From the NCBI RefSeq assembly GCF_002930645.1, contig NZ_PSNW01000004.1, positions 308,341-372,340 of the forward strand: DNA of 64,000 nt, written 5' to 3'. Below are positions 58,867 through 64,000 of the stretch, in pieces; the stretch's first letter is position 1; the number at the start of each line of letters is the position of its first letter. This DNA comes from Solimonas fluminis. Its GTDB lineage: Bacteria; Pseudomonadota; Gammaproteobacteria; Nevskiales; Nevskiaceae. Under the pieces are notes generated by a model, which was not told the DNA's origin, did no database searches, and saw only the letters and a program-made list of their open reading frames with translations. The position numbers were made by a program, and so were the translations under genes.

Positions 58867-60897
58867 TCAGAACTGGTACGTCAGGCGCACCGTGACCTCG
58901 TCGGCATAGTCCACCGTGGACAGCAGCGTGTCGTTGGGATTGGCGCCGCCCAGCGAACCGTCGATGTAGCTGTAGAAGGCCTCCACCGTGAACGCGCCAC
59001 GCGGCTTCCACTTGATGCCCGGCTGCACCAGGATGCTGCCGCGCGGGTCGTACAGCGTGGCGAAGCCGATGCGGTAGATGTCCTGCGGGAAGGGCTGCTG
59101 GAAGGCAAAGGCGAAGTAATGCGCGCCGTCCACGCCGTCCGCCGCCTTGTTCACCGTGCCGCCGTAGCCCGACAGGTGGCGGCCGAACAGGTCGTCCACG
59201 CTGCGGTACATGTGCTGGAACACCAGGTAGGTCGCCGGGAAGGCCTGGCTGAAGCGGTGGTACTTCTCCAGCACCAGCGCCGTGGTCACCGAATCCTCCT
59301 GGATGTAGTTGCGGCTCAGCGAGGTGTTGGTGAAGGTGCGGTCCGGCGTGTAGCTGACCTCGAAGTTGATGATCAGCTGGTCCAGCAGGCTGCCGGGCTC
59401 ACCCTCGGTCACGTAGCTGGCACCCAGGCCGAACACCTCTTCCTGTGCGTATTCGCGGGCGATATGGCCGCGCAGGCTGCCGCCGGCGGCGATGAAGAAG
59501 GTGTTCAACTCGTTGTAGGCCTCCTCCACCGTATTCACCGGCGTGGCGAACAGGTCGGCGGTGGCCGGGAACTCGGTGATCGACGAGTTCAGTCCGCTCA
59601 TGGCGTTCAGGCGGGCGAAGCCGGCGTACTTGAACCACTCCTGCGCCGAGTACACGCCGCCGGGAGAAGCCTCGAAGGCGCTCTGCGCCAGCAGCGCGCC
59701 GGAATCCAGGCCCTGCAGCGCCAGCGTGGTATGCACTAGGCCGCCCAGGGATCCCAGGTTGGTCGGCAGGTCCTTGTTGTGGCCCGACTGCGTCCAGCGG
59801 AACACGCCGTCCGGGTTGTAGCGCTGCACCGCCATGGCCTGGAAGCCCCACTGGCCGTAGTTGCCCTTCACGCGCATGCCGTAGCTGAGCTTGTCGTCCC
59901 AGCCGCCTTCCACGTACCGGTCATGCACGGTGAACTGCGCCGGGATCACGTTGTACTGCGTGTTCGGGTTGCCGTAGATCGTCGGCTGGAACTTCTGCAC
60001 GTAGCCGTCGACCAGCAGCTCCTCGTTGAGCTGGTAGCCCAGGCGGGCGCCCAGCGCCGGCACGCGCTTGTCGGAGTACTCTTCCTGCGCGTAGTCCAGC
60101 ACCGAGTGGCGGCGCAGGTCCAGGCCGTCCACCACGTCGAACACGCGGAAGAACAGCGCCTGGCCCCAGGCGATCTGCTGGTTGCCCAGGCGGGCCGTCA
60201 GCGGACCGTTGTTGTACTCCAGCACCAGGGTCGGGAAGTAGATCAGGTAGTCGTCGCCGGCCCATTCCAGCGGGTTCGGGCTGTCGTCGCCCTCCACGCG
60301 GTACTCGAAATAGTTCGGCTTGCCGCCGTACAGCACCTGGTCGCCGCCGGAGATACCGCCCTGCACGTCGCGGTAGCGGCGGGCGTCGAACTCGTCGTAC
60401 TGCTTCGGGTCATAGATGCCGCGCAGGCGCGCCACCAGGTTCAGGTTCGGCGTGAAGCGCACGCCCAGCTCCACCTCGGAGCGGATGATCGCGTAGTTGA
60501 TGTCGTTGTCCACGCGCTTCATCGGCGTGCCGCCGCCGGTGGCGTTGTTGACGCCGCGCAGGCCAGGCGAGTTCGCATCGGCCGCCAGCAGTGTCGGCAG
60601 CGCCAGCGTCGTCCAGGTTCCCACCTCGCCGCCCAGCAGCGGCGGCAGGCCGAGGTTGTCCAGGATCGCCGGCAGCAGGGCCGGCGGCGCATAGGCCTGG
60701 CGCGGCACCGAACGCTCGTTGTAGTAGTTGCCCAGCTGGTTGGCCGGGTTATCGTCGCTGCTCGTCGAGTAGCTGAATTCCGGGCGGATGAATCCGCCGA
60801 TGGTGAAGCCGACATCGTCGAAGATGCTGGCCTGCGCCGGTGCCGCCAGCAGCATGCTCATCCCCGCCACCACTCCCGTCACGCCCGTCTTCTGCAT
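58867..60897 (-). CDS. DUF1302-family outer-membrane protein (copy 2)
   Basis: 676 residues. Sec signal peptide ending APAQA/S, then a large beta-barrel: VGFTIGGFIRPEFSYSTS, LTARLGNQQIAWGQALFFRVFD (family hallmark, compare RFGRQVVSWGES in the other copy) and C-terminal TVRLTYQF. Probably a porin-like channel working with the DUF1329 proteins and the RND-type transporter. Preceded by the Ycf48-like gene 55 bases away. Confidence 0.9.
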   Translation of the reverse strand: MQKTGVTGVVAGMSMLLAAPAQASIFDDVGFTIGGFIRPEFSYSTSSDDNPANQLGNYYNERSVPRQAYAPPALLPAILDNLGLPPLLGGEVGTWTTLALPTLLAADANSPGLRGVNNATGGGTPMKRVDNDINYAIIRSEVELGVRFTPNLNLVARLRGIYDPKQYDEFDARRYRDVQGGISGGDQVLYGGKPNYFEYRVEGDDSPNPLEWAGDDYLIYFPTLVLEYNNGPLTARLGNQQIAWGQALFFRVFDVVDGLDLRRHSVLDYAQEEYSDKRVPALGARLGYQLNEELLVDGYVQKFQPTIYGNPNTQYNVIPAQFTVHDRYVEGGWDDKLSYGMRVKGNYGQWGFQAMAVQRYNPDGVFRWTQSGHNKDLPTNLGSLGGLVHTTLALQGLDSGALLAQSAFEASPGGVYSAQEWFKYAGFARLNAMSGLNSSITEFPATADLFATPVNTVEEAYNELNTFFIAAGGSLRGHIAREYAQEEVFGLGASYVTEGEPGSLLDQLIINFEVSYTPDRTFTNTSLSRNYIQEDSVTTALVLEKYHRFSQAFPATYLVFQHMYRSVDDLFGRHLSGYGGTVNKAADGVDGAHYFAFAFQQPFPQDIYRIGFATLYDPRGSILVQPGIKWKPRGAFTVEAFYSYIDGSLGGANPNDTLLSTVDYADEVTVRLTYQF

Positions 60898-60952
60898 TGT
60901 TCTCTCCTCAGACGCTGTTCTGTTGGCGCCGCCGCCCCTTGCCGCCGTTCCT

Positions 60953-61915
60953 TCAGGGCTTCAGGCTCACGATCTGTCCGGCCTGGCCCACGGCCAGCAC
61001 CGGTGCGCTGGCCGAAGCCTGCGCCACTCCCACGAACCACAGGCTGTTCACCCCGCCGCCCTGCACCTGGCTGAAGCTCTGTCCGCCGTCGCGACTGACC
61101 AGCATGTCGCGCATGCCCGTCACCAGGACCCGGCCATCGGCTGCCGCGTGCACGCCCAGCAGCAGCGCGCCGGTTCCCGAAGGCCGCTCCTCCCAGGTGG
61201 CGCCGCCGTCGGCACTGCGCAGGATCGCGCCGCTCTGTCCCACCGCGTAGCCCACGCCGTCCTCGCGCAGCTGCAGCGCGAACAGCGAAGCCTCGCCCTT
61301 GTGCAGGGCCGTCCAGCTGGCCCCCGCATCGCCGCTGCGCAGGATCAGCCCGAACTCGCCGGCAATCGTCAGCGTGCCGTCGGCCGCCACGTGCGCCGCG
61401 TACATGTGCGGCTCCATGCCGTCGGCGGCGAACTCCGCCCAGCCCGGCGCCACGCTGCGCCAGGTCTTTCCGGCGTCGTCCGACAGCAGCACGGTGCCGA
61501 AGGCACCCACCGCCAGCGCACGCCCCGCCGCGTTGATCTCCACCGCCAGCAGGCGCTGCTTGCTGCCGCTCTGCCCCTCGGTCCACTTGCCGTCGGCACC
61601 GCGCGTCAGCACCAGGCCGCTCTGGCCCACCGCCACCGCCTTGCCGTCGGCCACGCCCACGCCCAGCAGCGAGAGCTGCGTCGGCGCCTGCACCATCTTC
61701 CAGCTGGCGCCGCTGTCGCTGGACTCCTGCACCTCGCCGCCCGCGCCCACCGCCACGCCCAGCGCGCCGCCGAAGTCGATGGCGAACAGCGCCTGGTGGA
61801 CCGTGCCGGTCAGCACCGGCTGCAGCGGGCTCTTCGGCTCCGCCGGAGGGGCGGAGGCGGATACGGCGCCGGCAACCAGGAGGCCGGCGGCGGCCAATGC
61901 GATGAGACGAGTCAT
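60953..61915 (-). CDS. Ycf48/BNR-repeat-like exported protein
   Basis: 320 residues. Sec signal peptide (cleavage near SASA), then a beta-propeller with repeated SSDSGASW, SDDAGKTW, SGDAGASW, SADGGATW and SRDGGQSF (Asp-box type) blocks about 40-45 residues apart. Ycf48-like proteins are typical companions of RND/MMPL transporter, DUF1302 and DUF1329 genes; a transport or assembly role is inferred. It overlaps a short upstream frame by four bases (ATGA). Confidence 0.88.
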   Translation of the reverse strand: MTRLIALAAAGLLVAGAVSASAPPAEPKSPLQPVLTGTVHQALFAIDFGGALGVAVGAGGEVQESSDSGASWKMVQAPTQLSLLGVGVADGKAVAVGQSGLVLTRGADGKWTEGQSGSKQRLLAVEINAAGRALAVGAFGTVLLSDDAGKTWRSVAPGWAEFAADGMEPHMYAAHVAADGTLTIAGEFGLILRSGDAGASWTALHKGEASLFALQLREDGVGYAVGQSGAILRSADGGATWEERPSGTGALLLGVHAAADGRVLVTGMRDMLVSRDGGQSFSQVQGGGVNSLWFVGVAQASASAPVLAVGQAGQIVSLKP

Positions 61916-62100
61916 GCCGATGACCTTTTCTGTCGGGTATCCCTCTCCTGCTGATCGGCGGAGAGGGCGGGATGGGGGTGGAGGCCGGAATTCACCAGCC
62001 AGGCCTCGAAAGCGGCGTCACGCTCCACCCTCGCCCGGGCCTCTTCCCGCCAGCGGGCGAGAGGCTTCAGGACCGCGGCGAGGGAGAGCGTGCGCCTCAT
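61912..62100 (-). CDS. Possible small protein between DUF1329 and the Ycf48-like gene
   Basis: 62 residues, basic and hydrophilic, starting MRRTLSLAAVLKPL. It begins seven bases after the DUF1329 stop with TGAGGA as possible ribosome site and ends in an ATGA overlap with the Ycf48-like gene, which favours a real coupled gene. Against it, the sequence GLHPHPALSADQQE looks like translated repeat DNA. Unknown function. Confidence 0.35.
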   Translation of the reverse strand: MRRTLSLAAVLKPLARWREEARARVERDAAFEAWLVNSGLHPHPALSADQQERDTRQKRSSA

Positions 62101-62107
62101 GGCGTCC

Positions 62108-63517
62108 TCAGACCGTGCCCAGGCGCGTGATCGCCTGCACCGTGAGGTACTTGTTGTAGACATCCTCGCCCTTCATGATCGAGTTGTCGTAGCCGCTCTT
62201 GTAGCCGCCGGTCACCTCGCGCGCCTGCACGAAGCGGCTCATGCGGTTGGCCTGCAGGTCGTGGCTCAGCACGCTGACCCAGGACCAGGCCGGCTGGCCG
62301 CTGTCGTCCTTGATCGTCAGCTTCTCGTTCGAGTACTGGGCGTAGTGCGGCTCGAAGGTCTTCCAGATTTCGCCGCGGCGGTCGTAGGTGTTGTAGGCCA
62401 CGTACATGCCGTTGCGGACGTCGATCCAGGTGCGCTTCTTGCCGACCGGCGCGCGCGGGTAGCCGGTGGGCTCGGCGTCCACCACCAGGCACTCCGGCAC
62501 CAGTTCCATGTACACGTCATGGAAGGTCTGGCCCTTGGGGCCGCCGTGCACCGGACGCTCGTAGTTGTTCATCGCGCCGCCGCGGCCGCCCATGAAGTTG
62601 CGGCTGCCGATCGCGCCGAGCATCGGCTTGCGCTCCACGATCTTGTAGTTGCCCCAGGTGCCCATCGGGTCGCCGGCTGCCCAGGCGTCGGACAGGAACA
62701 GCGTGATGCCCGGCACCAGCGGCTCGAAGCGCTGGTTGGTGGGGAACTGGCGCACGCGGCGGAACGCCGGCAGGTAGCCGTACAGTTCCGGGAACTTGCG
62801 CTGGTCGTAGCTCCAGATGTTGAGGAAGGAGCTGCCGGCCGTGTCGTTCGGCGCCGTGAACCACACCGACTGGTAGCGCAGCAGGTCCTTCTTGCCGTTC
62901 CAGACCTTGTCGTCGTTGCGGGCGGTGGTGTTCAGCTCGGCCCAGACGAAGTCGTACTGGTAGGCCAGGCTGCCGTCCGGGGCGATGTCCCAGTCGCGCA
63001 CGGCGTACTGCGAGTAGTCGTGGCGGCCCCAGCTCAGGGTCAGGTTGGCGGTGGCCTCGATGCCGTTCTTCGGGTCCGGGAACGGCATGCCCGCGCCCCA
63101 CGGATTTCCGGCCTGGTCGTAGACGTTGCCGTCGGCGCCCATCTTGGCCTTGCCCTTGTTGCGCAGCGTGCCGGCCAGGTACGGAGCCGGATACAGCTTG
63201 GTGACGTCCTTGGTGGATTCCACGATGTGGATGCGCCGGCCCATGGTCTTGACGTGCATGTAGGCCACCGGGTCCAGCAGGTCCTTCACCGCCTCGACGT
63301 TGTCCTTGGTCACCACGTCGCCCGGCTTGATCTTGCCCTTGGTGTAGGCCTCGATGTGCAGCAGTTCTTCCGGATAGGCCTTGGCCGTGTTGTCCGCGGA
63401 GTCGGCGATGGTCGGCCACAGCGGCGCCAGCACGCCCGCGGCGGCACCCACGGCGGACTTCTGCAGCAGCATGCGGCGGCCGTAGTCGAAGTCGTACTTC
63501 TTGATGCGGAAAGTCAT
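62108..63517 (-). CDS. DUF1329-family protein, Tat-like signal (copy 3)
   Basis: 469 residues from ATG 63517, which is eight bases after AGGAG; a TTG two codons upstream is too near that site. N-terminus GRRMLLQKSAVGAAAGVLAP is a weaker twin-arginine signal than in copy 2. Body: TMGRRIHIVESTKDVTKLYP, LRYQSVWFTAPND, SDAWAAGDPMGTWGNYKIV. Clearly the closest relative of the 57377-58756 gene; the two may handle different ligands or form a hetero-pair. Confidence 0.88.
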   Translation of the reverse strand: MTFRIKKYDFDYGRRMLLQKSAVGAAAGVLAPLWPTIADSADNTAKAYPEELLHIEAYTKGKIKPGDVVTKDNVEAVKDLLDPVAYMHVKTMGRRIHIVESTKDVTKLYPAPYLAGTLRNKGKAKMGADGNVYDQAGNPWGAGMPFPDPKNGIEATANLTLSWGRHDYSQYAVRDWDIAPDGSLAYQYDFVWAELNTTARNDDKVWNGKKDLLRYQSVWFTAPNDTAGSSFLNIWSYDQRKFPELYGYLPAFRRVRQFPTNQRFEPLVPGITLFLSDAWAAGDPMGTWGNYKIVERKPMLGAIGSRNFMGGRGGAMNNYERPVHGGPKGQTFHDVYMELVPECLVVDAEPTGYPRAPVGKKRTWIDVRNGMYVAYNTYDRRGEIWKTFEPHYAQYSNEKLTIKDDSGQPAWSWVSVLSHDLQANRMSRFVQAREVTGGYKSGYDNSIMKGEDVYNKYLTVQAITRLGTV

Positions 63518-63627
63518 CTTCAATTCTCCTCGTTACTGCTGACGGGTGGCCTGCCGCGGGCTCGCGGCATGCTGTGGATGGCGGCGGCCTGCGACGCCGC
63601 CTCCGGGGAAGGGGTGATGCAAAGTCC

Positions 63628-64000
63628 TCATGCGCGCACCGCCTGGGCCAGCGGCGGCTCGGACTTCTCGTCCTGCACGGTGTACAGCGACAGGTCGGCG
63701 CCCTCGCCGACGAGCAGGTCGTCGCGGGTGACGAAGGTGGGCTTGAGCAGCCAGACGATCAGCGGCAGCACCACCAGGGCCAGGACCATGTTGATCAGCA
63801 TGATCAGCACCAGCAGCAGGCCCATGTCGGCCATGAACTTCAGGCCCGACATGAAGTACCAGGGCAGGATGCCGATCACCATGATCGAGGCGGTGAACAT
63901 GATCGCCTTGCCGGTGGTGGTCAGCGCCGCCACGTTGGTGCGGCCCCAGTCGCCGTCCTGCGCGTGGAATTCCTCGCAGATGCGCGACAGCAGGTAGATG
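63628..64000 (-). CDS. RND/MMPL-type transporter, C-terminal end (cut by window)
   Basis: The last 123 residues of a minus-strand gene whose start lies beyond base 64000. Visible are EEFHAQDGDWGRTNVAALTTTGKA, then three hydrophobic helices (FTASIMVIGILPWYF, MGLLLVLIMLINMVLALVVLPLIVW is the second and third region) and a polar tail. This is the carboxyl end of the RND-superfamily permeases that accompany DUF1302/DUF1329/Ycf48 genes. It probably moves the hydrophobic substrate or an envelope lipid. About 110 bases before the DUF1329 gene, no terminator between. Confidence 0.8.
   Translation of the reverse strand, partial: IYLLSRICEEFHAQDGDWGRTNVAALTTTGKAIMFTASIMVIGILPWYFMSGLKFMADMGLLLVLIMLINMVLALVVLPLIVWLLKPTFVTRDDLLVGEGADLSLYTVQDEKSEPPLAQAVRA

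Overview
The window is GC-rich, densely coded DNA from a gammaproteobacterium. The combination of cbb3 oxidase with FixLJ and an FNR/ANR-type regulator, OmpW, and several DUF1302/DUF1329 outer-membrane pairs next to long ketone/lipid catabolic operons suggests an aerobic hydrophobic-substrate degrader of the Nevskiales/Solimonadaceae type. That placement is inference from gene content, not from a marker gene. No rRNA, tRNA, CRISPR array, phage or transposase gene was seen.

Left part (1-8.2 kb), housekeeping and envelope: a cut-off lipoprotein, an OmpA-family protein, a divergent Ser/Thr kinase and FHA-domain pair, and a class Ia ribonucleotide reductase large subunit. The reductase promoter region carries a DnaA box and two NrdR-like boxes 32 bp apart.

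Middle part (8.2-32.5 kb), a low-oxygen module: an FNR/ANR-type [4Fe-4S] regulator, a quinone reductase-like flavoprotein, anaerobic HemN, the complete cbb3 oxidase set ccoNOQP-ccoG-ccoI-ccoS, a TauE/SafE membrane protein, a heme-PAS FixL kinase with FixJ, a metallo-beta-lactamase-fold protein with a PRPP synthetase-like partner, a protein acetyltransferase with an overlapping deacetylase-family gene, two tandem-domain universal stress proteins, a diguanylate cyclase with a cysteine cluster, OmpW and DUF2214. Seven FNR-type boxes (TTGAC/T-N4-ATCAA type) lie in front of these operons. In eight of nine promoter directions a candidate -10 hexamer follows after exactly 22 bases, and in the ninth after 23. 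This describes one regulon.

Right part (32.5-64 kb), catabolism of a hydrophobic compound: a carotenoid oxygenase followed by a tandem HxlR regulator (minus strand); a DUF1302/DUF1329 pair and a large MalT-type LuxR regulator (plus strand); then a long run of minus-strand genes. That run encodes an RND-type transporter (cut off by the window end), DUF1329, a Ycf48-like protein, DUF1302, DUF1329, a four-subunit HyuA/HyuB ketone carboxylase in the order of acetophenone carboxylase apcABCD, two SDR dehydrogenases, a DUF3237 protein, an unrecognised protein, a saccharopine dehydrogenase-like protein and two acetoacetyl-CoA synthetase-like ligases. The simplest reading is secondary alcohol to ketone (SDR), ketone to beta-keto acid (ATP-dependent carboxylase), then beta-ketoacyl-CoA (ligase), with uptake or export through the outer-membrane and RND proteins. 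The substrate cannot be read from the sequence. Palindromic repeats separate some of these blocks.
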